64,000 bases of DNA, taken from assembly GCA_037501455.1 (NCBI GenBank), contig CM074864.1, positions 28,204,001 to 28,268,000 on the forward strand, given 5' to 3'. A program made the position numbers and the translations under genes. The first letter of the stretch is position 1, and each line of letters begins with the position of its first letter. Shown here piece after piece: positions 36,709-48,133 of the stretch. Source of the DNA: Lantana camara. Lineage: Eukaryota; Streptophyta; Magnoliopsida; Lamiales; Verbenaceae. The notes under the pieces are model-generated. The model was not told the DNA's origin, made no database searches, and saw only the letters and a list, made by a program, of their open reading frames with translations.

Positions 36709-39191
36709 TGTAACGCCCCAGCTTTTGGCCTTTCAGGTATGAACGCCACGTTTGAGTTTTGAGAGTTAGAATTTAATTCTATTTGATCATTTCTTCAAAT
36801 TTTCACATCATGACATAATTTTTATAAAATTTTATTCTAAGTGTTTTTATGGAATTCATATGAAATTGATATTTATTGCATGAATTGAATTTGATCGGAA
36901 CGTGAATTAATTCCCGAGCATGAGTTAAATTCTTTTACGTCCTTAATTTGATCATTTTCTTAAATTTGGGGACTTAATTGCATAACTTAATAAGTAAAGG
37001 GACTTAATAGAAATTGGAGCATTTCTTCTCCCTTATAGCAGCCATCACATACCTTTGCTTCTCATTCCATACAAAACATTACATACACTTGTTCTTGCTT
37101 CCATTTTCAACCGATGCAAACCCTCATCAAGGAGAAGGGAAATTTCATCAATTCAAGTCATATTTTGTAGGTTTTGTTTCCATTGGAGCATCATCATCAA
37201 CATAACTTCATCTTTTCTTCTATTTCTCTCGTTTAAGGTAATTTTGGAGATTTGATGAAGTCTTGAATTGAATGTGATTGCTACGGCTTTGGTATGAATT
37301 GGTTGAGTTGAGTAATTGTTGTTGGAAGCATGTATGTGAACTTTGAGCTTAAGTTTGATGCATATATCATGGACTTTGTGGACTTGGAGCATAAGTGAGT
37401 ATATGGGTTTGTAATGAGTGATTCTTGATGATCAAGCTTGGAATTAAGTGTTTATATGACTTATTATTGATTATTAAGTATGCTAGTATGGTTAAATCTT
37501 GATTTATGAGCATTTGAACTTGGTTTTGGATCATTTTGATTGATTGGTTTTTGGTTCATATTTTTTTCCCCTACTGCATCTGCATATTGGGAACGGCCCT
37601 TCCTGTCCCAATTCATTCTGGGAACGGCCGTTCCCACCCCTACCAGCTGTCCCGCGAGACTGGGAACGACCCTTCCCAGTTTTGGCTTATAGCCAGAATG
37701 GCCGTTCCCAACCATGAGCAAATTCCAAACTCTTACAGACGCACGGGATTTAGTTTGGGGAGCCGGGAACGGCCCTTCCCAGCACCAGTTCAAAATCGGA
37801 ACGGCCGTTCCCATGCTCGAGTGGGTTTTATCAACTTTCTACATAAAATGTGATTTTTAAAACCCATTTCTAATGCCTTAATTGATCGATACGTGTTATT
37901 ATATGCTTGTTTTATGCATGAAAATGATCATATCAGTTTATAAATTGTTAATGCACATCATATTGATCATTACCACGCCGTTCGTCCTAATTGGTACATT
38001 TTGAGTCGTGTCTCACAGACAATTATCTTTCTTGCACAGACCAGCTTCTTGGTGACGAGGAGCAGGCCCTGTGAGCTATTTCCTTATTTATTTTGGTCTC
38101 ACAGGTGAGGTTTAATTTTAGATAAATAGAACCTTTACAACCCTTATGTGGATTTTGGCCAAAAATGTATTATTATACTATAGATTTTCATAAATCTCAA
38201 ATGATTTCAAAATTTACTTAGTTTACTGTACTGAACTGACCGTATTTTTGGCGAGTATACTGTACTGCACTGTGGGCCCGAAGGTAGTGGCTTGAGCCAA
38301 CCGGGAAAGCATGGGCTGAAGCGTAACTCTTGAGCTAGCCTCACCATTTTGGGATGACCCCTGGACCCCCTAGGAGATTAGGCGAGGAAGGAGTTATGGG
38401 CTTAGGGATTCATGTACCCTCTGCTCACACTGATTAGATGGTTGGGCTTTGCAAACCCACCATCACCCGGAGGAAGAAGGGACTGAAACTGCTACTGAAT
38501 GTACTGCACTGTAATGACTTGTATGATCACTTAAATCATTGATAACCTAATTATTTTACACAGTCGGAGTAAGGTTGGAGAATTGCCCCACTCGTCGGGC
38601 CACTGATTGACTGAAATTAAATTAATTGTTAAACTTGATAGTTGTAACCTCGGGCGATAAAATATCTCATTTATTGACTTGTATTATTCTTTTACAAAAT
38701 ATTACCCGAGATTATAACTTACATGTGTGTGGGCATATATCTACTTATACCCCTCGCTCAGTCCATGGTAGACTGACGCCTCAACCTTTCAGTTTTGCAG
38801 GTGCGTGATAGGCGAAAATTAGAGTCGAGTCCTGTCTTTAATTTGGGTCTAGCACACTTCACCTTCACTTTATGTTCATGTATTGATACTTATGATATTT
38901 TGTAGCATGTCTTATGGAATTATTTTGGAGATGATATTGTATTGATATGTAAATGGAGTAGATAGTTGCTTTTGGACACTTGATGTTTGATAAGTGATAA
39001 TAGAATTTATGGTTCCGCTTTTATTGCTCTGAATTGATTGTTTGGTTTAGGGTTACTCCCGCCTAGCTATTGTCATTTTTTTTTATTGTCTCCCGTTCGC
39101 TATAGCTTTGGTTCATATATGGATTGTCCATTTCGTATGTGAACTGAACTATAGTGTGGGGGATGTGGTGCCTAGCGTTTCGGGTGCTACA
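36709..39191 (+). mobile_element. solo LTR K
   Basis: A single LTR of 2483 bp (TGTAACGCCCC...GGGTGCTACA) in the interior of H. The flanks are ATAAG (36704-36708) and ATAAA (39192-39196), a target duplication with one change. Donor-like TTTAAG/GTAATT at 37237/37238; acceptor CAGTTTTGCAG ending at 38800. Six palindromes lie between them. Confidence 0.88.
37589..37812. repeat. six-palindrome cluster in solo LTR K
   Basis: Copies of GGGAACGGCCGTTCCC-type units start at 37589, 37620, 37662, 37694, 37765 and 37797. Pair spacings are 31, 32 and 32 nt. Same unit sequence as in LTR A, although the two LTRs look otherwise different. Confidence 0.92.
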
Positions 39192-40433
39192 ATAAAGGTG
39201 CAAGTTTCAGGAAAATTTAGAAGTCGTGTCGATAAGGAGAAAAGGGGTGATCGATGGAAACAAATCCAAGTCATCGATCTCTCATGATGGTCGAGTACGA
39301 ATTCAACATCCCTAAGATTTAACAAGGGTTGAGTTTGTATTGCAAGTTTTGAGTACTAAGGTTATCGAAAGCATGAAGGACTATAAGAACGGTGGAGAAA
39401 CTATCGGGTAAGAAAAGCCCGATCGGATTAGCACATTCCCTGATGGCGAAGTAGAGAGTCAATTCAACCGACCGTTGGAAGTGGAAGATCTACGAGGCAA
39501 TACACCACATGAACAAGACAGGTTACCGACTGGTCAGTTGTTTTCCATAATGAACCAGTGATACTTTTGGGATTTGAGATTAGGAGTCAAGATGTTCAAA
39601 GACTAGCTCTAGCAGCTGAGAAGACTGAGTATAGTTTGTGGTATGGGATGAGTGGATTGGATTAAGATCAAGTGCCCACTCAAGAAAGGAACTTCGGACC
39701 GTGGGGTTCATAATGAAAGAAAAGTGGATCGTGGAGTAAAACTTGAGTGGACATTGAAGTGTCGAACTTATCGGGCATTTTGAGGTGTAACACTAAAAGT
39801 AGAGGGATCTCCAAGGACAAATCGAGTGTTGAGTCGGAACACTACCTCGAAAGATTCCCGAACAACGGTGAACGGTACATCAAGCATCCATGGCATATGC
39901 ATACACTTAACTTGACTTCGAATAATTTCATGATAATAAAGGTTTTAATCGTTTGTTGCATTAATTGCTTTTGTATGTTGATAATTGTTGTATTTGCTTA
40001 TTCCTGCCTATTTATGTATGATTGATCGTTGCGTGAGTGTTTATTTACTTGTTCTCTTGTTTCTTGTTGAGAGAACCTGCTTGTTGAGAGACGGGGTTCT
40101 CTCGTTGCTTGTTTAAGAGATGAGGTTCTCTCATTGCTTGTTTGAGAGACGGGGTTCTCTCGTTGCTTGTTGAGGGACGGGGCTCTCTTGTTGTTACTTG
40201 CTACTTGTTTAACTTGCTCTAGCGCAGTTTAGGTTTTCGAGTGGGTAAGTTCTGGTGAGTTAGGGCCGTGACCTTACAGCAATTGAAGACCCTGTGTTGA
40301 TTCAAGACCTATTGCGAACTAATTCGTGATGGAGAGTTGCTAACCCGCTTGGGATGAATACGGGAAAGTTGCTTAAGAGTCCAGAACTCGAGGCGGTGGA
40401 CCTGAGAACAGGTCTATTTTAAGGGGGAGAGGT
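39192..40433 (+). other. non-coding interior of H, second part, with hairpin array and PPT
   Basis: GGTGAACGGTAC...CATGGCATATGCATAC lies at 39867-39903. A tandem array at about 40066-40195 follows, with units GAGAGACGGGGTTCTCTCGT (about 28 bp, four copies). The polypurine tract AAGGGGGAGAGG is at 40421-40432. No coding signal. Confidence 0.82.
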
Positions 40434-41122
40434 TGTAACGCCCCATAATTTCAAATTATCCAGGTACGCGCGCCTCACGCGTGACTTTGAGAGTTAGATT
40501 GTTAAACATGCTTAATTGAATTTGAGACTAAGTGGATTATGTGAATAATTGTCTAATTGCTTATTTGATCATTTTAAATACAATTCCATTTCTCAATATA
40601 TGCATAATTTATACATTTCATCCCATAACATATTTTCATATATATATAAATATATATATATACTTACATAAACTTAAACTAATTTCATAAGAATAATATT
40701 TCCATTTCTTTATGCATTTATTCATGAGACATGCATTTACATATATATATATATATATTAATACACTCACACATGCATTATATATATATAATAAGAGCAC
40801 TAAAGATTTATATACATATAGTATACATAATATCTAAACTTTTAACTTTATACATATATGGTATATATATCTATAATTATATTACATATATTATATACAC
40901 ACTACATTACATACACACAAGACTCATACACAAGAACACACTCTTTCTCTAACACACACATAGTAAACCCTTTCATTCATCATCTTCATCACATCTTTGA
41001 TCCCCAAGCAAGAAGAAGAGGAAGAGTTGGATCATCCATCAAGCAGCATTAGCAATCATCATCATCATCTTCATCATCTCCATCATTTCATTCCTCCATC
41101 TCCCTCAACCCATCCCAAGGTG

Positions 41123-41170
<48 letters not shown>

Positions 41171-43717
41171 TTTTGTTAGAGATTGTTATGATTTAAGTTT
41201 AAATTCTTGTTCCTTGATGATATTATGCTAATATATGTTAGTATCTATGATTTTATTTCAAGAATTAGTTGATGTGTGTGTGTATATATATGTGTGTATG
41301 CATATATGTGTGTTCTGATGTGGGTTGGATGAATTCATGGATTTAAACTTGTTTTAATGTGTGTTTGGTGTGCTATATCTTGTGTTTTGATGTTCTTGTG
41401 AGCTGTTTTGGTTGGGGTGATGTTTTGGGGTGATTTCCCTTCGAGCTATTTCGGTCCCCCTGCTTTTTTTCCGAGCAGAGCCTACCCAAATGGGCGTTTG
41501 GGTACCTAGTTCATTCACCAAACGCCCATGTAGCGACCTACTGCCTCACCCGAGGAGCTTCACATGCCCGTTTCCGCTTTCAGACCATTTTTCAAATGGC
41601 CATTTATCCCTCATACGAGCTCTGATTGACCTGAATTTTGAATCCACGAAAACCTACTGAAGTCTAGAATATTCTCCAATTGGAATCACCTCAATATGTT
41701 TTTCTGGTTTGTGATATATAATCAATTCATTTTGGTGTCGCCACTTTAACGAAAATCTGCACTCCTTCAACTTCGGACCTATGCCATTACTCCTCGCTTT
41801 AAACCATGATTCGAGCCATATATCATTTTAAAGGTCTGTGTGTCTAGTTTCATATACAATAATCAAAACCCAGTTCCCGCTTCTCAAACTCAAGATATAT
41901 CCATTTTCCTACAGCTTGTGCAATTCTGAAAATTCCTAACTTTTGCTAAACTTTGCCAAAATCCATTTTATCGCTTTCCTTTCACTTACCTGACCTATTA
42001 TGTGACTTAAATGCATATTATACATGTCTAATTGGTTATTATCTTTTTAATTACACTCCTTGTCTTGGTATTTGATTATTGGTTGATTGTTCGTTGTGGT
42101 ATGACTTTGTATGATCGTCTATTGCGTAGAACATTAATTATGCACATGAACACTCTCATGACCTAGCATCTCATTCTATAATTCTCGCACGCATGTCATA
42201 TCATTTCACAACACCTCATATCCATGCCATGCGTCTTATTTGGTTTCATATCGAGTCATTTCTTACGAGTACACATTATGCCTTCCCTTGTACATTTCAT
42301 CTCCAGGGTAGAGACTTCCGGATCCAATAGGCACCCATATTACTCATGTTCCTTGTCTCGTGGTATTCCAGGTGAGGGTGTTTTCCATTTTAGTTATGTA
42401 TTAAACCCTACAACCCATATGTGAATGTTCTGGCCAAACACCTTACTGTGTATCTATATTATGTTTCGAAGGATTATCGAGTAAATATTTTTAAAAGAAT
42501 TGAACCGTTTCCAATGAAATGAACTGAATTACTGATTCCCTACCATTTTGGTGAGAACTGCACTGCACTGCACTATATTACAGGCCTAGGGAAAACGTGG
42601 GATTGGTGATCGGATCGACATCGGGCCGACGGAAAGAACCCTTGCACGTAGTACCTATTGGGACTACCTCTGGGCGATCTAGGAGGCAGGGAGACGGAGT
42701 ATTCCTGAGCCCGTGGTTCCCATACCATCGAAGGAGCGGGTAGGAGTCATGATCCCCCGTCTCATACTGTACTGATTGTCTCCCGCGACTGGGTTACCCT
42801 AGGTGGGGAGAAAGAATTGGGTAGTTCGGGTCTGCAGGCGTGACCATCACCACGGAGGAAGAAGGTTGGAATGTATTGTTCCTGTTTATTCTTGAACCTG
42901 TTAATTAACTGACTGATTGAATGATTGATTGCATGATCACGATTTAATAGTTATTCCCTATTGATTTTACACGGCCGGAGTAAGGATGGAGATTGTGCAC
43001 GCCCACTCGTCGAGCTACTGATCCCCCCACTGAACTGATACAACTTTAAATTGATATAGTTGTAAAGTTCGAGCATTAATATCTATTTTATGCCTCTTTT
43101 AGTAGCTAATTTCAAATAAAACTTTGCTCGGGTTTTATGACTTGCATGTGCATGTTTTATATATACGTATAGCCCCTGCTCACTCAGTCTTCTAGAGACT
43201 GGCCCCTCTTTTTCCACTTCTCAGCTCTTTGCAGGTTTTGCCAGGCGGGAGTCAAGTCTTAGTGGTTATCTCGAATCCCACTTGTACACTCGAGTCACAT
43301 TTTACATTTATTATGTTTACTTTTATCATGTATTTAAATAGGCCTGTGTGCCAACGCATGATTTATGAGTTATTGAATTATTGAATATTGGTTCGGGACA
43401 GGTTGCATGCTTAGTTGAACCCGTTGTTAGGTGTATGTCGAATTTAATTATGTTTGTGGGTTTAGGGCTTGTAGCCTATTGTTGTTTATGTTGAGTCATT
43501 GAGCTATTGTTGTGATAAATTATTATTAATTACTTCCGTATTGCACTCGTTGAGTTGTCGAATTATTTGGTACGGGGTTAGATTCCGCCTAGCAAGGGAG
43601 TTGTTTTTATTTTGTCACCCGTTCGCTATGAGTCCGGTTCATGCTAGATCATCAATTTCATGTGTGGACTAGACTTGTAGTGCGGGGGATGTGGTGCCTT
43701 TCGTTGCGGGTGCTACA
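40434..43717 (+). repeat. 3' LTR of H
   Basis: 3284 bp, TGTAACGCCCC...GGGTGCTACA. TATA-like TTATATACAC near 40891; donor-like CCCAAG/GTGTAT at 41119/41120 followed at once by TA and TG microsatellites; acceptor GCTCTTTGCAG ending at 43234. A palindrome pair lies at 41561 (CACATGCCCGTTT) and 41593 (CAAATGGCCATTT), 32 nt apart. A further palindrome, ACCCAAATGGGCGTTTGGGT, lies at 41484-41503 and is absent from the 5' LTR. Confidence 0.93.
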
Positions 43718-43781
43718 TAATGGAAGCCTCAATCGACCTCGGCCTCAGAGGGTTACCCACTGTCTCCCCCATCAACGACAT

Positions 43782-44174
43782 TCAAACTACGTACGGGGAG
43801 ACCAAACCTAGCCTCCTCTTCACATCCGCGAACTTAGAATCAGTTATCTTCAATACCCTCTGAGTCACATGGGTTAAAGTGCGATAGATATGACGTGGCT
43901 GTTCCACCACCGGAGGATTCACAACATGTTCTTCGACCTCTTCTTCTTTATCGACCTCCTGAGCCTCTTCGGGCTCGTCCACCAACCTCAACGGACCTCT
44001 CCTCCTCACAGTCGAAGCGGGACCTCCGCGATTAGCCATTCCCCCGGATCCCGTAAGCGATCCAAAGCTAGCATCTGGAAATAGAGGTACGATCGAATCG
44101 ACCTCCCGTGCAGGAGATGGCATGAAAGAAGCTTCTCTCAGATCCTCCCTTATTTTGACCGGGTTACATGCCAT
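43782..44174 (-). pseudogene. antisense ORF of G, N-terminal exon
   Basis: Start taken at the first ATG after the TATA box (MACNPVKIRED, 44174). It has a Pro/Gly/Ser stretch, an RRRG basic patch, then an acidic Glu-rich segment and a basic end before the stop at 43782. The phase stays uncertain from 43782 to the H insertion at 43718; an intron or frameshift there would be needed to reach the exon at 28363. Function unknown. Confidence 0.65.
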
Positions 44175-44315
44175 GAGAGAACGGGAAGAGAGAAAGAAAT
44201 TACCTTGAAAAGGGGATTGGACTGACTTCAAAAAAGTGGTGAGCAAGGTACACAGATCGTAGCAGTTCGATGCCTTGTGTGCGAAAACGGTGAAATGAAG
44301 GTTGAGGGTGGCCTC

Positions 44316-44324
44316 CTATTTATA
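44316..44324 (-). promoter_or_regulatory. TATA box of antisense gene in G
   Basis: Minus-strand TATAAATAG about 142 nt upstream of the ATG at 44174, independent of the LTR promoter. Confidence 0.65.
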
Positions 44325-44559
44325 AGGGATGAAAAATAACATCTCGAAATATGGAGCGACGCCATAATTACCCCAGACACGCCACTTCCCTCAAAGGTCG
44401 CGTCGCATTAAATGCAGCGGCAGATCGATGCAACTGAAAAGGCACGCCTAATTATTACTATGGCAGCTCGATTTCCATAATTACGATGGTTCCCCTACCC
44501 AATACCAAATCGATGAAATTACCACTGCGAAATTTCACACTGGTAATTTGGGGGGCCTC

Positions 44560-45339
44560 TGACATGGCATGAAAATACTTGGCCACGTGCACCCCCCCGT
44601 AGGGCCACGCGGACTCTGAGCCAATCTGGATCAATCAGAGACGGCCATCTGGATAGAACGTGGCAGGCGGGCATGGACAGATCGGCAGGTCAATGCCCCT
44701 AGATCGAGACAAACCTACGATCGATGCAAAGAGTCCCTCGACCTCGATCTGTTGTAGCATGCCATCCAACGATCTGCCCACTTAAAGTGGAAGCCCAGTT
44801 AACAAGGGTCCCGGAAGACAACATCGACCTGCAGGTCGATTGCATACGTCACCGGATACTGTAAAGCACTCATGTCGGGACACGTGTAACCTTCTCATTC
44901 CCTAGGATAGGCATACTGTGGTGCATTCAATGCCCGCCAGTCCCCGTCTCCACCCAAAGGGGAAAGAAGGTACAATCGATCCCCCTTTAGCGAACCCCGT
45001 CCCCGTCTCCCAAGGCAGCGCCATTAATGCACAATTGCGGTACACGTATTACTGTATTATTTGGCCAAGGCTATAAATACTCGCCCCCTGAAAAGTAGTT
45101 GGTAAGCTTTTATTCCGCATTTAATTGCATTTATTCTCTCTCTAAAGAATCCAACACTGACTTGAGCGTCGGAGTGCCAAACTTGGGTAAAACCCCAAGT
45201 TCCCCAAGCTGGTACTTAGCTCCTGTTTGCTAGTGCTTTCAGGTTGATAAAGAACCCACGTAAACAAATTCTTGACTGATTTGCCCAAATCTGCCCCTCA
45301 GATCGTCCACTTCAGATCGACCGGATTTGACCCAGATCA
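44560..45339 (+). repeat. 3' LTR of G
   Basis: Starts TGACATGGCATG after a polypurine tract (TTTGGGGGGCC, 44547-44557). It contains the TATA box CTATAAATAC at about 45070 and ACTTGAGCGTCGGAGTGCC at about 45159, a phrase I recognise from Tat-lineage LTRs. The end is taken at CAGATCA (45339); no second copy is in the window to confirm it. Confidence 0.75.
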
Positions 45340-45384
45340 AATTGCATGGATAGAGAGAATAAATTCCCAAGAAGGATTATCAGG

Positions 45385-46330
45385 TGTTTATTTGTTTAAT
45401 TTTAAAAATTAATGCTCCACAAAAATAAACGGATTTTAGCCTATTACGTTGTGTAACGTATTGCTCAAAATGATCACCAAGATGATTATACTTCATTTAA
45501 ACCGTGTATCAAAGAAATTGTGAGATTGAACTAGAATCGCTTCATTCCCGACCAAGACACCTATGACATTATCTTAATGCCTAAAGAAATGTTAAGAATG
45601 TTACATCACTCCAATGATAAAAAAAAAAAAGGGCACGATGCTGAAATTCAATATTGAAAAGGCGTACGATAAAATTTAGTGAAATTTCTAAAAAAAAATT
45701 AACTTTCTTCAAATTCCCGATGAAAATCATAATTATTATTATGAGCAGAATGTAGAGGATACAACCGGAGATTCTATAGAATGGTGAACTAATGGAGGTT
45801 GTATGGATGTGTGGTATTAGATAAGGCAATCACTCTCGCCCTATTTGTCTGCAGTATGCATGGAACAACTTATGTATATAATTGAAGAGACCATTTCAGC
45901 CGATCCTCGAAGCCAATTACGGTGTATTAGAGAAGCCCTCGCATGATCTCACACTTGCTTTTTGTGGACGACTTAATATTGAGTGCCAAAGCTATCGTGG
46001 ATCGAACAAAGTGCATTAAAAGAGTGGTTGAGGCATTTCGCAAGGAGTTGGGCCTCAAATTAAACTTCAGCAAATCACATGTGTTGTTTTCACCTTATGT
46101 GAAAAATGATTTAAAGCAGTAGGTAAGTAAAATTTTGGGCTTGGAAAATACAAACAATTAACGAACTATTTGGAGGTGCAGATGAACGTTAGCTGTAACT
46201 ATAATGAGCATTTATCAATTGTGATTAAGAGAGTCGAAAATCACCTCTTGGGATAGAAAACCAAAATGACAAACCTTTCCGGACGAATGAAACTTATTCT
46301 GTCCATCACGATCTCGATCTCCATTAACCA
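45385..46330 (+). pseudogene. LINE (non-LTR) reverse transcriptase fragment
   Basis: Broken phases on the plus strand carry L1-type RT motifs in the right order: PITLCNV (about 45440), FNIEKAYDKI (about 45648), HLLFVDDLILSAKA at about 45950-45992 with the catalytic FVDD, LNFSKSHVLFSPYVKNDL, a KILGLENT-like stretch, and RVENHLLG at about 46230, followed by KTKMTNLSGRMKLILS. Several stops and frame changes; both ends truncated. No poly(A) tail or flanking duplication found. Confidence 0.85.
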
Positions 46331-46339
46331 CATGCACAC

Positions 46340-46939
46340 TAATTGGGTCCAAGTTGGGGTTGATTTGGATAAGGGATGAGAGAGATATGATATAATTAGT
46401 CAAGTGTGGCAGTTTAGACGAATGGAGCTATATTCAGAGGAATTTTGGAGGTTCAAATTAGTTTAGAAAAATATAAGGCTTATTCTATTGGCTCTGAATA
46501 GTCGAAACGAGTCCAAGGTTGGTGAAGGAATCCGAATCCAAATTCCTGAGCTTAAGTTATGCCACCCGGAACCCAAGGTGCGCTAAATGCTCTTTAGCCT
46601 TTTTAAGTCCCGTCTCACAAAAATAATTTAAAAACCAAATCAAAACAAGTTCTAAAACATACAACGAGCACATAAACATGTCCATAACTCACACAGCTCA
46701 TGCAAATCAAATTTCCACAAAAATCGAAATTGAATTAGGATGCATACGAGTCAAGTTCGAAGTCATATAGGCATAAACGTTCAAATTCATATTCATAACC
46801 TAAACAAGTATTTCATATTATTTTCAAACAACATATAAAAATTAAAATTAACATATAAAGGCATACTTAAATAATTAAAAATGTAAGTATCGAACCATGT
46901 GATATCATACCTGTATGTACGAAGATACGGGCCATTACA
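46340..46939 (-). repeat. 5' part of a gypsy LTR
   Basis: On the minus strand it begins TGTAATGGCCCGTATC and resembles the first 600 bp of the E and D LTRs (GAATTTGGATTCGGATTCC region). It ends abruptly at the LINE fragment and cuts the copia integrase at 46940. No gene inside. Confidence 0.75.
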
Positions 46940-47942
46940 CTGAAGGAGTTTAATCAATGATTCAGCTAAACCATTTTGTGTATGTACATGAGCAACAGGG
47001 TGCTCAACAATAATTCCAATTAACATATAATTATCATTGAAAGTTTGAGACGTGAACTCACAAGCATTATCGAGCCGAACTTTCTTGATCGTATGATCAG
47101 GAAATTGTACTCGTAATTTAATAATCTTAGTAAGAAACCTCGCAAATGCCACATTGCGAGTTGATAGCAAACACACATGTGACCATCTGCTAGAGGCATC
47201 TATCAACACCATAAAGTATCAAAATGGTCCACATGGTGGATGAATCGGTCCATATATATCACTTTGAATATGCTCAAGAAAAGAAGGTGATTCATTCTAT
47301 ATTTTACCTGGTGATGGTCTCAAGATTGACTTTCTAAGAGAACAAGCTCTACACGGATCCCTTTTTATTTGAGAAAGCTTCTGGTCCCTCAACGGATGCC
47401 CACGTGTACTTTCAATGATCTTTCACATCATTGTTGAACCAAGATGACATAAATGGTCATGCCAAATATCTAGTATCGAATTATCGATGTGCTTTTCTTT
47501 AACTACCATATGTGATTCAATCACATTTATATAAGTGTAATGAAATCCAGAAGGGAGCATTGGTAATTTTTCCAATATGTATCTCTTCCTGGCGTTACAG
47601 GCTGTAAGATATATATATTTCTCGATACCTTGAGTCGCAGACTGAGTATCATATTTATGAGAATATTTATGATTGAAACTCAACAAGTTTCTTTTGGATT
47701 TTGGTGCATATAAGGAATTTTCTATTGAGAACTTTGTACGATTTGGTAACGAAAAGTCTACCTTGCCAATTCCTTCAATCAGATTAGAAGGACCTAATAT
47801 TGTATTCACAGTGTTTGTTGTTGGATTTAATCATGAAAAGAAACTTTTGTTTTTAAGAATAGTATGAGTCGTGCCACTATCAGGTACGCACAAATTCTCT
47901 TCATTAACTATTCTTTCGACTCCTTTCTCAGAGTGATCCATA
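46940..47942 (-). pseudogene. copia pol: protease and integrase part
   Basis: Starts at an ATG near 47942 (MDHSEKGVERIVNEENL). Protease motif CVPDSGTTHTIL (about 47885), pre-integrase WHDHLCHLGS (about 47440), and integrase core with DIYGP, then LIDASSRWSH (about 47205) and RLDNACEFTSQ (about 47075), ending in NGLAESLIKLLQ (about 46975), so the three acidic residues can be seen. Stops: TGA after LGSTMM near 47423, one near 47300 and one near 47213, plus one near 47830. It is a separate frame from gag, with about 190 nt between the two. Confidence 0.88.
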
Positions 47943-48133
47943 TCAAAACTTCACATAAGAAAATAATTTGATATGAAAATTAGTCACGAATTCAATTCAG
48001 AAAAGATACTTCATATTGCAATATATGAAAAGTATATAATAGTTCCTAAAGATCCAGTACAATAAAACATGCTAATAATGACAAATTGCAAACTAGGAAA
48101 GCAATAGCACACCGAAAACATAACAAAATCTAA

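Larger units (their letters stand above)
28369..43717 (+). mobile_element. LARD-type LTR element H, with solo LTRs D and K nested inside
   Basis: 5' LTR (28369-34612 including D), PBS, interior of about 3.3 kb without coding capacity, polypurine tract, 3' LTR (40434-43717). TAATG flanks both ends. Without D the 5' LTR is about 3.2 kb, matching the 3284-bp 3' LTR. Confidence 0.92.
20975..45339 (+). mobile_element. Tat-lineage Ty3/gypsy element G, split by H and truncated by B
   Basis: Parts in order: end of gag, protease, RT, first RNase H, second (archaeal-type) RNase H and integrase on the plus strand; a spacer; an antisense gene; then a polypurine tract and 3' LTR. Dual RNase H and antisense ORFs between pol and the 3' LTR are known features of the Tat lineage. 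The 5' LTR and most of gag lie outside, beyond B. H is inserted in the antisense gene with TAATG duplicated at 28364-28368 and 43718-43722, which proves that the two halves belong together. Confidence 0.88.

Noticed and set aside
40997..41179. Open frame with Glu, Ser and His runs in the H LTR
   Set aside because: It comes from simple repeats (GAAGAAGAG, CATCATCAT) in the presumed leader and is not kept in the 5' LTR.
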